Assembly (NCBI RefSeq): GCF_048551375.1
Contig: NZ_JBLYZJ010000012.1
Location: 3,981-67,980 of the forward strand
Source of the DNA: Faucicola sp048551375
GTDB taxonomy: Bacteria; Pseudomonadota; Gammaproteobacteria; Pseudomonadales; Moraxellaceae
Length of the DNA: 64,000 nt
Direction: 5' to 3'
Shown here: positions 28,038 to 36,232 of the stretch, piece by piece
How positions within the stretch are numbered: the first letter of the stretch is position 1
Layout: every line of letters starts with the position of its first letter
Program-made: the position numbers and the translations under genes
Notes under the pieces: model-generated
Databases searched by the model: none
Seen by the model: only the letters and a program-made list of their open reading frames with translations
Told to the model about the DNA's origin: nothing

Positions 28038-28940
28038 ATGCCCACCGATTTTATTCACCAAACCGCCACGTTAGCCGACTGCGTTGGGCAAACGCCATTG
28101 GTTAAACTGGCTCGTTTTTCTCCCTCAACCGCCACGATTTTAGCCAAGCTCGAAGGTAATAACCCAGCAGGCTCTGTCAAAGACCGCCCTGCCTTGAACA
28201 TGATTACCCAAGCCGAATTGCGAGGCGATATCAAGCAAGGTGATAGCTTAATCGAAGCCACCAGTGGTAATACAGGCATTGCGTTGGCGATGGTGTCGGC
28301 AATGAAAGGCTATCCGATGACCTTGATTATGCCTGCCAACTCGACCCAAGAACGCAAAGATGCGATGCTTGCCTACGGTGCGACTTTAATCGAAGTGGAA
28401 AACATGGAAGTGGCAAGGGATTTGGCACTGCAAATGCAAGCGGAAGGCAAAGGCGTGGTACTTGACCAGTTTAACAACCCAGATAACAAAAACGCCCATT
28501 ACCTCACCACAGGGCGAGAGATTTGGGAACAAACAGGGGGCAAAATTACCCATTTTGTCAGCTCAATGGGGACGACAGGCACAATTATGGGCGTGTCACG
28601 CTACCTCAAAGAACAAAATCCCGATGTCCAAATCATAGGCTTACAACCTGCTGAAGGCTCGAATATCGCAGGGATTCGCCGTTGGTCGCCTGAGTATTTG
28701 CCAAAGATTTTTGAGCCAAGTTTGGTCGATACCGTGATGGATGTGAACCAGCAAGATGCCGAAGTGTTTATGCGAAAAATGGCACGAGAAGAAGGGATTT
28801 TTGCAGGGGTATCATCGGGTGGGGCGAGTTGGGCGAGTTATCAAATTGCCAAAGACAATCCAAATGCGGTCATTGTTTTTATCGTGTGTGATAGGGGCGA
28901 CCGTTACCTATCGACTGGGTTGTTTGGTGTTAAGGATTAA
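28038..28940 (+). CDS. cysM: Cysteine synthase B
   Basis: PLP-dependent enzyme that makes cysteine from O-acetylserine and sulfide, or S-sulfocysteine from thiosulfate. 300 residues. The PLP lysine lies in NNPAGSVKDRPALNM near residue 47. The cofactor phosphate motif is EATSGNTGIALA near residue 75, and SSMGTTGTIMGVSRYL is near residue 177. The RPA variant after the lysine and the 300-residue length fit CysM rather than CysK. Confidence 0.92.
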   Translation: MPTDFIHQTATLADCVGQTPLVKLARFSPSTATILAKLEGNNPAGSVKDRPALNMITQAELRGDIKQGDSLIEATSGNTGIALAMVSAMKGYPMTLIMPANSTQERKDAMLAYGATLIEVENMEVARDLALQMQAEGKGVVLDQFNNPDNKNAHYLTTGREIWEQTGGKITHFVSSMGTTGTIMGVSRYLKEQNPDVQIIGLQPAEGSNIAGIRRWSPEYLPKIFEPSLVDTVMDVNQQDAEVFMRKMAREEGIFAGVSSGGASWASYQIAKDNPNAVIVFIVCDRGDRYLSTGLFGVKD

Positions 28941-28960
28941 GCAAAAGGAGTGTGGAAGCG

Positions 28961-29005
28961 ATGGCAACATTAACGATTAGTGTTGATAATAAGGATATTA
29001 AATGA
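28961..29005 (+). CDS. Possible 14-codon leader ORF coupled to the exonuclease gene
   Basis: ATG at 28961 begins MATLTISVDNKDIK and its TGA overlaps the ATG of the next gene as ATGA at 29002-29005. AAGGAG lies 9 bases upstream. The arrangement would allow translational coupling. Too short to judge by composition. Confidence 0.3.
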   Translation: MATLTISVDNKDIK

Positions 29006-29835
29006 CGCAAAAACAGCCCCCGATTTTGGTATTTGATATCGAAACCATCCCTGATGTTGCCACAGGTAAACGCCTATACCCAGAGCTTGCCGAACTAAGT
29101 GATGATGAAGCCCTTAGCCAACTTATCGACTTGCGAAAAGCCGAAACCGATGGCAACCCCTTTATGCCATTGCCCTTGCATAAAATCGCCTGTCTATCCG
29201 TGCTATGGGTCGCAAATGGCAAAATGACCCTTAAGTCCCTATCCCTCGCTGACCATAGCGAAAGCGAGATATTGCAGACGTTTTTTAACTCGATTGACAA
29301 AACCCCAAGCCTTGTCAGTTGGAATGGCAAAGGCTTTGATATCCCTGTGATGCTATATCGAGCCTTGCAACATGGCTTGAGCGTGCCAAAGCTATTTCAA
29401 GACACAGGCGACATGAAATACAACAACTACCTCAACCGCTACCACGACCGCCACACCGATTTGATGGTTAAACTAGCAATGGGTGGCACATTCCAAAAAC
29501 TCGATATTGTGGCAAGCGTGTGCGGTTTTGCAGGTAAGCAAGACATTGACGGCTATGATGTTGTGCCGATGGTGCAGGCGGGCGAGTGGGATAAACTCAC
29601 CACTTATTGTGAAAGCGATGTATTGAATACTTGGCTGATTTATCTGCGTTATTTACGTCTAGCAGGTAAGATGACCGCACCACTAAGCGAACAATGGCAA
29701 CAAGCGACCCATGACTATTTGCAATCGCTAAAAGGTGATAATGACGATAGCTTACGCCACCAAAAATTCTTGGATGCTTGGCAATTTATTCAGCCGAATG
29801 TGGCTGAAACAACTATAGACAATCAAAATAGCTAA
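29002..29835 (+). CDS. Predicted 3'-5' exonuclease, PolB-like RNase H fold
   Basis: A 277-residue DEDD exonuclease of the PolB-like predicted group. ExoI is VFDIETIPDV at the N-terminus (Asp and Glu). ExoII lies in SWNGKGFDIPVM near residue 110. ExoIII is YCESDVLNTWLIYLRY near residue 205. These are the metal ligands of the 3'-5' proofreading fold, without a polymerase domain. Specificity for DNA or RNA is unknown. It lies between cysM and the FAH gene on the same strand. Confidence 0.82.
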   Translation: MTQKQPPILVFDIETIPDVATGKRLYPELAELSDDEALSQLIDLRKAETDGNPFMPLPLHKIACLSVLWVANGKMTLKSLSLADHSESEILQTFFNSIDKTPSLVSWNGKGFDIPVMLYRALQHGLSVPKLFQDTGDMKYNNYLNRYHDRHTDLMVKLAMGGTFQKLDIVASVCGFAGKQDIDGYDVVPMVQAGEWDKLTTYCESDVLNTWLIYLRYLRLAGKMTAPLSEQWQQATHDYLQSLKGDNDDSLRHQKFLDAWQFIQPNVAETTIDNQNS

Positions 29836-29855
29836 ATTTAATAAAAGGACTCCCC

Positions 29856-30560
29856 ATGAACTTTGTATTTGACCCCATGCCGATTGTCGGTTTGCCAATC
29901 GCCCAAAGTGAAAAACAATTCCCTGTTCGCCGTGTGTACTGTGTGGGTCGCAATTATGCCGACCATGCCCGTGAGATGGGTAGCGACCCCGACCGTGAGC
30001 CACCGTTTTTCTTTTGTAAAGCCAATGACAGCCAGTCGATAGTCCCTGTCAAAGCGGATGCAGTGGCGAATTTACCATACCCAACCTTAACCAATAATTT
30101 GCATTATGAAGTTGAATTGGTGGTAGCGATTGGTAAAGACGGTCAGGCGATTGCGGTAGAAAACGCCCATCAGCATATTTTTGGCTATGCGGTGGGACTG
30201 GATATGACACGCCGAGATTTGCAAAATGAGATGAAAAAGGTCGGTCGTCCGTGGGAAATCGGCAAGGCGTTTGATTATTCTGCTCCGATTGGTGAGTTGG
30301 TTGCTGTGGCGGATGTGGCTGATATTCAAAATGCTGATATTTGCCTAAGTGTGAATGGCGAGGTCAAGCAACAGGGCAATATTAATCAGTTGATTTGGGA
30401 TATCGCAGAAACGATTGCCAATTTATCCACTTATTTTGAGCTAAAAGCAGGGGATTTGATTTTTACAGGCACACCTGCTGGCGTGGGGGCGGTGGTGAAA
30501 GGCGATAAGTTGGTGGTAGAAGTTGAGGGATTGCCAAAAGTGGAATTGGTGGTGGTTTAA
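29856..30560 (+). CDS. Fumarylacetoacetate hydrolase family protein
   Basis: A 234-residue FAH-fold enzyme. The family opening VRRVYCVGRNYADHAREMG is near residue 25, followed by PFFFCKANDS. The metal ligands are in YEVELVVAIGK and the AVGLDMTRRDLQ segment near residue 108, and LKAGDLIFTGTPAGVG comes near the end. Small FAH proteins of this size include oxaloacetate tautomerase/decarboxylase and acylpyruvases (YcgM/FAHD1-like). The substrate cannot be fixed. It is 20 bases after the exonuclease gene, so probably in the same transcript. Confidence 0.85.
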   Translation: MNFVFDPMPIVGLPIAQSEKQFPVRRVYCVGRNYADHAREMGSDPDREPPFFFCKANDSQSIVPVKADAVANLPYPTLTNNLHYEVELVVAIGKDGQAIAVENAHQHIFGYAVGLDMTRRDLQNEMKKVGRPWEIGKAFDYSAPIGELVAVADVADIQNADICLSVNGEVKQQGNINQLIWDIAETIANLSTYFELKAGDLIFTGTPAGVGAVVKGDKLVVEVEGLPKVELVVV

Positions 30561-30604
30561 TTGTAAGCCCCTACAATCCAATCTTTGGGATAATTATTAA
30601 CAAC

Positions 30605-30650
30605 AAAAAACCCAATAACAAGCCATATGACGGTCTGCGATTGGGTTTTT
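30605..30650. terminator. Bidirectional terminator between FAH and CsbD genes
   Basis: AAAAACCCAAT and ATTGGGTTTTT flank a 23-base loop region with its own weak pairing. It sits between convergent genes with A and T runs on both sides, so it can serve both. Confidence 0.75.
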
Positions 30651-30670
30651 GGATATAATCAAAAACAAAA

Positions 30671-30895
30671 TTAGACGTTTTGTTCTTTTTTCTCATCATC
30701 AAATTTATCAAGCCATTCATTGACTTCTTTGGCAATCATTTCTTTGGCATGACCATAACGTTCTTGTAATGCACCAATTAAGCTGTCGGTTTTGCCGTCA
30801 AGTTTGGTCATGTCATCATCGGTTAGCTCGCCCCATTGTTGTTTGGCTTCGCCTTTTAATTGTTCCCATTTACCTTGTAGTCTATCGCTGTTCAT
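30671..30895 (-). CDS. CsbD family stress protein
   Basis: A 74-residue, charged, soluble protein starting MNSDRLQGKWEQLKGEAKQQ, the CsbD-family opening, with LTDDDMTKLDGKTDSLIGAL in the middle. CsbD-like proteins are general-stress induced in several bacteria, but their function is unknown. Transcribed alone from the strand opposite the FAH gene. Confidence 0.85.
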   Translation of the reverse strand: MNSDRLQGKWEQLKGEAKQQWGELTDDDMTKLDGKTDSLIGALQERYGHAKEMIAKEVNEWLDKFDDEKKEQNV

Positions 30896-30928
30896 ATGTC
30901 TTTCCTTTTGTTATATGAAATTTAGTTT

Positions 30929-30994
30929 GTAGGGGCATAATATTTACGCCCTAGTTGAAATGTTAAAGATTGGGTTTATGTAATAAGCCCCTTC
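30929..30994. repeat. Bipartite GTAGGGGC-family repeat
   Basis: GTAGGGGCATAATATTTACGCCC (30929-30951) and GGGTTTATGTAATAAGCCCCTTC (30972-30994). Somewhat decayed relative to the other copies. Located upstream of CsbD. Confidence 0.7.
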
Positions 30995-31107
30995 ATCCAA
31001 AAATTTGAATAAAATCATTTTGCCACACCTCACCGCAATTTTCTGTAACCAATGCAAGGTAAAATGTGAAAGAAAGTAAACTTTTTAAGTAATTTGCGAA
31101 TGAAGGG

Positions 31108-31365
31108 TTATTTTTGCCAAATTTTTTTATATTTTATTAACAAATCTTCTGGCGTTTCGGGTCGCTCTTCATCGGTGATGATGCAGTCGATGGGACAAAC
31201 TTTGTCGCAAGTCGGCTCGTCATAAAAGCCGATACATTCGGTGCAAAGGTCAGGATTGATGACGTAAGTTTTTTGGACTTTATTGTCATAACTGATGGCT
31301 TCATTGGGGCATTCTGGCTCGCAGATGTCGCAATTGATACAGTCGGAAGTGATTTTGAGTGCCAT
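31108..31365 (-). CDS. YfhL-type 2[4Fe-4S] ferredoxin
   Basis: An 85-residue ferredoxin. The first cluster motif is CINCDICEPECP (residues 9-20). The second is the longer CTECIGFYDEPTCDKVCPIDC with an insert between the cysteines, which is the Alvin/YfhL hallmark. It carries electrons to unknown partners; in E. coli yfhL lies near iron-sulfur and coaD-like genes depending on the species. Here it is nine bases downstream of an NTF2-like gene on the same strand, so the two are probably co-transcribed. Confidence 0.92.
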   Translation of the reverse strand: MALKITSDCINCDICEPECPNEAISYDNKVQKTYVINPDLCTECIGFYDEPTCDKVCPIDCIITDEERPETPEDLLIKYKKIWQK

Positions 31366-31374
31366 AGCTACCGC

Positions 31375-31755
31375 TTAAATTTTAGCAATCGCCAATGAGT
31401 TGATTTGCCAGTGACCGTGTTGATTCGTCCACATTTCTTTCACCAAGATGGTCTGGGTGGGCTGTTTAAAATACGAGGTGATGATACATGAGCTATCTCC
31501 CAAGCAGTCATGGCGAATTTTGTTAGGGTTATGAATAGTTAACAACACGTCATTTGGCTCAGTGACATTCTGTACATTATTGTGCCAATCGGCTTTTTTT
31601 TCAACATTTTGATAATGCACCACAAAAAACTCACTGGTTTCGATGCTCGACATCGTGCCAATGTCTTTATTTTGATAGGCAGAAAACCAATGTTGGCGTT
31701 GTTCCACCAGTTGTTCACAAGGTTGAATTTGGGGAATATCGTTGAATGTTGGCAT
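31375..31755 (-). CDS. NTF2/SnoaL-like hypothetical protein
   Basis: A 126-residue soluble protein. No named family is certain. The pattern of a helix (EQRQHWFSAYQNKD), strands with FFVVHYQNVEKK, a CIITSYF strand and the end ILVKEMWTNQHGHWQINSLA fits the cone-shaped NTF2/SnoaL fold. The next gene upstream encodes a paralogue with the same order of motifs (CIITCYH, IIIKEMWLLNSDQWQISSI). It lies nine bases before the ferredoxin gene. Function unknown. Confidence 0.6.
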   Translation of the reverse strand: MPTFNDIPQIQPCEQLVEQRQHWFSAYQNKDIGTMSSIETSEFFVVHYQNVEKKADWHNNVQNVTEPNDVLLTIHNPNKIRHDCLGDSSCIITSYFKQPTQTILVKEMWTNQHGHWQINSLAIAKI

Positions 31756-31769
31756 GACTCAGTAATCAT

Positions 31770-31805
31770 AAAAAAACTGGCTAAATCATACACGATTTAA
31801 CCAGT
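31770..31805 (-). terminator. Terminator after the second NTF2-like gene
   Basis: On the minus strand, ACTGGTTAAATC pairs with GATTTAGCCAGT across a six-base loop (one mismatch) and is followed by a T7 run. It separates the two NTF2-like genes. Confidence 0.75.
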
Positions 31806-31865
31806 AAAAAACAGGGATAAACGGTTAGCCTACAATATAAACCTGTGGTAACAAGCAATAAATAC

Positions 31866-32348
31866 TTACCAGTAACGCATGTGGTTTTTGGTAATTGAGC
31901 TGATTTGCCATTGGTCGCTATTGAGAAGCCACATTTCTTTGATAATAATCAATTCTGCGTCAAATTTATGGTAACAAGTGATGATACAGGCATTATTTAG
32001 GCTATAGTCATAGCTGGTTTTGCTGTCAATCGCAGTGGTCAACGCAGGGTAGATGGCATGCCCCATACCTGTAGCTAAAAATTGCTGACAGTCGCTTTTT
32101 TTGCTCACTTCTTTGGCACACACCATAAAAAAATCTTTGCAGGCGAGGGCATTAAAGGTCTGAACATCTCGCTGTGCATAAGCTTCTAGCCAACAGTTAC
32201 GATGACTTAATAAGCTTGATGTTTGATTGGCTTGCTCACGCTCGATAGAAGCCCCAGTCTTGGCAGGTACACTAGCGGTATTTAGCAAGCCAACCGTACC
32301 AATAGGTTGCTGGGTGGTTAAGTTCGATGGTGTGGCAAGTCTTCTCAT
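31866..32348 (-). CDS. NTF2-like paralogue with N-terminal extension
   Basis: A 160-residue protein. Residues about 50-160 are homologous by eye to the product of the next gene downstream (RNCWLEAYAQRDVQTFNALA, FFMVCAKEVSKKSD, CIITCYHKFD, KEMWLLNSDQWQISS). The first 45 residues are polar and unstructured. The ATG at 32348 has GGGAG in front; a start at 32369 would lack one. It has its own terminator, so it is a separate unit from the ferredoxin operon. Function unknown. Confidence 0.6.
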   Translation of the reverse strand: MRRLATPSNLTTQQPIGTVGLLNTASVPAKTGASIEREQANQTSSLLSHRNCWLEAYAQRDVQTFNALACKDFFMVCAKEVSKKSDCQQFLATGMGHAIYPALTTAIDSKTSYDYSLNNACIITCYHKFDAELIIIKEMWLLNSDQWQISSITKNHMRYW

Positions 32349-32501
32349 TTTATCTCCCTGATTAGCCATTCATACTGAAATCAGATGGCATAGGGGTATA
32401 ATACACACCTTTTATTACAAAATCTTTACCGTTTGTCGGAAATGGTCAAAAATTAACAAATTTTTTATCCAATCCTAAATCACGTGATTTTTTGCCAACC
32501 A

Positions 32502-33980
32502 TTAGGTGAAAATCGGCTCATTCACGTGTTTCATAATCAAGGCAAATTGTAGCACGTCATCACTCATGTCTTTAAAGGGATTGGCGATTTGACAAACCCA
32601 ACCCGAGCCTAACGCTCCATCAATTGACTCGCCTTTTTTATCCCACATTTCGGTCAGCTCATAGCTCACGTTGCCTTGCGGGGTCATGATTTCGATGGTA
32701 TCACCGACCATCAGTTTGTTTTTGATAATTAACGTCAAACGCTCTGGCGTGATATCACTCACTTCGGCAACAAATTGCTGATAATCGGTTTTTGATGAGC
32801 CGTATTCGTAGTTTTGGTAATCGCTATGCACATGACGGCGTAAAAAGCCCTCGGTATAGCCACGATTTGCCAAACCATCAAGGGCAGTAATCAAATTGGT
32901 ATCAAATGGCTTACCTGCCACCGCATCGTCAATCGCTTGGCGATACACTTGGGCGGTACGAGCCACATAATAATGCGACTTGGTACGACCTTCGATTTTA
33001 AGCGAATGCACACCCATATTGACCAAATCAGGTACAAGCTCCACCGCTCGCAAGTCTTTTGAGTTCATAATGTACGTGCCATGTTCGTCTTCAAACATCG
33101 CCATTAACTCGCCTTTACGACCTTGTTCTTCGATTAGCACCACCTCATCAGACGGTTTTTCGACATAATTATCACCCATCACCCTATCACCATTTAGATT
33201 AAGGTCGCCGTTTAGATTCACATTTTGAATGGCATTGTCATCTTGATTTTGATTGGGAATAAAAACTTCAGGTGAGGTAGTAGAAATAGGCGTAACAGGC
33301 ACAATATCGCCAGTTTCGTTTTCTTCCGCTTTATAAGTGTTATATGACCAACGGCACGCATTGGTGCAAGTGCCTTGATTGGCATCACGCTTATTGATAT
33401 AGCCAGACAGCAAGCAACGCCCTGAATACGCCATGCACAATGCCCCATGCACGAACACTTCGATTTCCATATCAGGCACTTCAGCGATGATTTGCTCGAT
33501 TTCTTTGAGCGACAATTCACGGCTCAAAATCACACGGCTTACGCCCATTTGTTTCCAAAATTTCACCGTCGCCCAGTTCACCGCATTGGCTTGTACCGAC
33601 AGATGAATGACCTGCTCTGGAAACGCCTCACGCACCATCATAATCATACCAGCATCCGACATAATCAAGGCATCAGGCTTCATCTCGATGACAGGACGAA
33701 TATCTTCGATAAAGGTCTTGAGCTTGGCATTGTGGGCTTGGATATTGACTACGACATAAAATTGCTTGCCGAGTGAATGGGCATATTCAATGCCTTTACG
33801 CAGATTGTCTTCATCAAAGTCATTGTTACGCACACGCAAGCTATAACGGGCTTGCCCCGCATAAACCGCATCTGCCCCATAGGCAAAGGCGTATTGCATA
33901 TTGCGAAACGTCCCAGCAGGACATAGTAGTTCGGATTTTTTGATAGGGGAAGTTGGTGCAGAAAGGTTAGAGTGGCTCAT
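32502..33980 (-). CDS. trhP: tRNA 5-hydroxyuridine modification protein TrhP (U32 peptidase family)
   Basis: Also called YegQ, needed with TrhO-independent hydroxylation to form ho5U34 in tRNA, the step before cmo5U. Family motifs: ELLCPAGTFRNMQYAFAYGADAVY at the N-terminus, the FVHGALCMAYSGRCLLSGY Cys-rich motif near residue 178, NQGTCTNACRWSYN near residue 210, and GVHSLKIEGRTKSHYYVARTA near residue 328. 492 residues is longer than the usual 450, because a polar insert follows the second Cys motif (residues about 222-285). The insert is Asn-rich with repeated LNGD and NLN. Confidence 0.88.
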   Translation of the reverse strand: MSHSNLSAPTSPIKKSELLCPAGTFRNMQYAFAYGADAVYAGQARYSLRVRNNDFDEDNLRKGIEYAHSLGKQFYVVVNIQAHNAKLKTFIEDIRPVIEMKPDALIMSDAGMIMMVREAFPEQVIHLSVQANAVNWATVKFWKQMGVSRVILSRELSLKEIEQIIAEVPDMEIEVFVHGALCMAYSGRCLLSGYINKRDANQGTCTNACRWSYNTYKAEENETGDIVPVTPISTTSPEVFIPNQNQDDNAIQNVNLNGDLNLNGDRVMGDNYVEKPSDEVVLIEEQGRKGELMAMFEDEHGTYIMNSKDLRAVELVPDLVNMGVHSLKIEGRTKSHYYVARTAQVYRQAIDDAVAGKPFDTNLITALDGLANRGYTEGFLRRHVHSDYQNYEYGSSKTDYQQFVAEVSDITPERLTLIIKNKLMVGDTIEIMTPQGNVSYELTEMWDKKGESIDGALGSGWVCQIANPFKDMSDDVLQFALIMKHVNEPIFT

Positions 33981-34089
33981 AAGTCAGTAGCTAATTAATA
34001 AATAAATTAGCTGTATTATAACAAAATTTTAGCCCCTGCGGAAAATACTTGAGTAAATTAGTGGGAAATAACTGTCAAAATAAACTTAT

Positions 34090-34284
34090 TAGGACTTACG
34101 CAAATTTTAAATTTATCTTGCTGAATAAAGACGCTAGACCCCTGCCTACGCAGGGGTGACGAGTAATTAAAATGTTCGTTACTTCGGGCATAGCCCTCGT
34201 CTTGCGAGCCTGCAAAACAGTGTTTTACTTTAACGGCTCTCATCCTGCGAATGCAGGAATCCAGTGTCTTTTGCGTAAGTCCTA
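34090..34284. mobile_element. MITE-like element with 15-bp perfect terminal repeats and CTTAT duplication
   Basis: 195-bp non-coding element. Left end TAGGACTTACGCAAA (34090-34104), right end its exact reverse complement (34270-34284). A 5-bp direct repeat CTTAT flanks it at 34085-34089 and 34285-34289. The inside has smaller palindromes (CCCCTGCCTACGCAGGGG and CATCCTGCGAATGCAGGA) but no transposase. The TIR is shared with the element at 44968-45092, so they belong to one family mobilised in trans. Confidence 0.9.
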
Positions 34285-34374
34285 CTTATCTGATAAGATT
34301 AACGCTGATAGTAGGTTTAATAAGGCATTACCCACGACATTTGAGATAATTATTTGAAATTGTTTGATTTTTTA

Positions 34375-34959
34375 CTAAAAATAGATTACAAACAATAGCC
34401 ATAAAATAGCAAGCAACAATCCCACAATAAATAGATAAAAATATAATGTCAATTGATGCTGAGAGGCACGGCGGAGCAGGGCAACGCCCATATCATTATA
34501 GACAATAGGCAATTGTAAGTTGGCTAGCACGCGATTGGGAATCGAATAATAATCTTCAAACAATGCCACAAAATCCATCACTTGATACTCGCTCCATTGA
34601 TAAGGGCGAAATGGCATAAACTCATAAGCACGCACATTTTCGGTGATAAATTGGTCAAAGGTAACGCCAAACCTCGACCATTGGTTAAACCGTCTAGTGG
34701 GGTGATAACCTTCGGCTAAAATCTGGAGTTTTTTATGCCTATCATCGGTGAGTAGGCTTTGGTATAAGCCTTTGATTTCAGCTTCCGTGCCTTCGATATA
34801 CTGAAAAAATTGGCGTGTGCCATAACATAAAAAGCCTGAAATTTCATGTTTGGCATTAAAGGCATGAGCAACCGTAATGATGTCATAAAGAGTATTGGGA
34901 TTCAGCCATCCTTTGCGAGTGATGGTGCTAGCATACGCTAAATAATAAAAACCTGACAT
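34375..34959 (-). CDS. BLUF-domain blue-light sensor with C-terminal membrane helix
   Basis: A 194-residue protein. Residues 1-95 are a BLUF domain: YYLAYAS near the N-terminus carries the flavin-facing Tyr, AFNAKHEISGFLCYG the Asn/second strand, and FFQYIEG the Gln that switches hydrogen bonds on illumination. DDRHKKLQIL is the family's mid-domain. A linker follows, then a long hydrophobic helix (YFYLFIVGLLLAILWLLFVIYF) at the extreme C-terminus. The usual small Acinetobacter/Moraxella BLUF proteins (BlsA type) are soluble, so the membrane anchor is unusual. Start chosen at the ATG 34959 rather than an upstream TTG. Confidence 0.85.
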   Translation of the reverse strand: MSGFYYLAYASTITRKGWLNPNTLYDIITVAHAFNAKHEISGFLCYGTRQFFQYIEGTEAEIKGLYQSLLTDDRHKKLQILAEGYHPTRRFNQWSRFGVTFDQFITENVRAYEFMPFRPYQWSEYQVMDFVALFEDYYSIPNRVLANLQLPIVYNDMGVALLRRASQHQLTLYFYLFIVGLLLAILWLLFVIYF

Positions 34960-35044
34960 AACGTTGTTCACCACACGATTGCTTATTGATTGAAATTTAA
35001 ACAATTATTGTAGCAAAATTTTACCAAAAGGAAATAAAAGTTAC

Positions 35045-35075
35045 AATAAAAACCCCATGAGAAAATCGCATGGGG
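35045..35075 (-). terminator. Terminator downstream of qmcA
   Basis: On the minus strand CCCCATG / CATGGGG with a nine-base loop and a T5 run, 150 bases after the SPFH gene. Confidence 0.75.
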
Positions 35076-35221
35076 CGTATCGTTTGCACAAAAAATAATC
35101 TTTATAAACAATTTTGTATCATCTTTATGATAAATAAAACTAAACAACAAATTAAAGTCAGATTTTAGCTGGAGTTAAAGATGCTGATTAGCCATATAGC
35201 TAGCGATGTTAACGAATCATG

Positions 35222-36091
35222 TTAACGAGTCACTTTACCACCCACGTCACCTACCATACCTTTGACGGTGTTTAAAATATCGGCAGGCAATACCACGGTT
35301 TTGGCATTCGGTGATTTTGCCATATCGGTCATAGCTTTGATGTACTGCTCACCTAGTAGATATAGCAGTGGAATTTCTTGTTCGCCAACCGCATCAGTAA
35401 TCAAGCGAATCGACTGCTCACTACCTTTGGCAAGTACCACTTGGGCTTGGGCATCTCGTTTGGATGCTTCAAGGCGACCGTCTGCCTCGGCAATGGCTGC
35501 TTGTCGTTGACCATCGGCTTTGGTGACGGTAGCACGGCGTTGACGCTCGGCGGCGGCTTGTTCTTCCATTGCCATTTGCATGGTGGGTGATGGGCTAATA
35601 TCTTGAATTTCCACGGTTTTTAGGGTGATGCCCCAATCAGCAATGTCATCAGAAATGCTGTTTTTTAACGAAGCCTTAATTTGGTCACGAGAGGACAACG
35701 CACTGTCAAAATCCATGTCACCAATAATCGAACGCAATGAGGTTTGTACCAAATTACGAATCCCTTGCTCATAGTTTTCAATCCCATATACCGCACGTTC
35801 TGGATGCACGATATTGATATACGCCACCGCATTGGCGATGATGACCACGTTATCTCGAGTGATGACCTCTTGGGATGGGATATCCAGTACGATGTCTTTG
35901 GTGGTGATTTTATATGCGACATTATCGACATACGGAATTACAAAACTCAAACCGGGTTCTAGGGTTTGGTGGTATTTCCCCAGTCGTTGCACAATCCATT
36001 TATAGCCTTGCGGTACGATTTTCACCCCTTTATATAAGGTCATCACCACAAAGGCAATTAACACAATGCCAAATCCGCCAAAAAACTCCAT
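35222..36091 (-). CDS. qmcA: SPFH/band 7 membrane protein (QmcA-like)
   Basis: A 289-residue stomatin-like protein. One N-terminal TM helix (FFGGFGIVLIAFVVMTLYKG) is followed by the SPFH domain (VPQGYKWIVQRLGKYHQTLEPG, then SQEVITRDNVVIIANAVAYINI) and a coiled-coil with MEEQAAAERQRRATVTKADG and repeated AEADGRLEASKRDAQAQ. SPFH proteins form large membrane assemblies around proteases. It is paired with the NfeD gene immediately upstream, the common stomatin-NfeD partnership. Confidence 0.9.
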   Translation of the reverse strand: MEFFGGFGIVLIAFVVMTLYKGVKIVPQGYKWIVQRLGKYHQTLEPGLSFVIPYVDNVAYKITTKDIVLDIPSQEVITRDNVVIIANAVAYINIVHPERAVYGIENYEQGIRNLVQTSLRSIIGDMDFDSALSSRDQIKASLKNSISDDIADWGITLKTVEIQDISPSPTMQMAMEEQAAAERQRRATVTKADGQRQAAIAEADGRLEASKRDAQAQVVLAKGSEQSIRLITDAVGEQEIPLLYLLGEQYIKAMTDMAKSPNAKTVVLPADILNTVKGMVGDVGGKVTR

Positions 36092-36139
36092 AATTTTTCC
36101 TCTTATTGTTATAAAAACAAACCCAATAACTATCGTATT

Positions 36140-36205
36140 GTAGGGGCTTATTGTATAAGCCCAATCTTTAAAATTTTAAACAGGGCGTAAGCCTTACGCC
36201 CCTAC
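36140..36205. repeat. Bipartite GTAGGGGC...GCCCCTAC palindromic repeat
   Basis: GTAGGGGCTTATTGTATAAGCCC (36140-36162) and GGGCGTAAGCCTTACGCCCCTAC (36183-36205), 20 bases apart, between the NfeD and SPFH genes. It is inserted inside what should be a two-gene operon. Confidence 0.85.
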
Positions 36206-36232
36206 AACTGAAATTTTGGGTTTAGCATAAAT

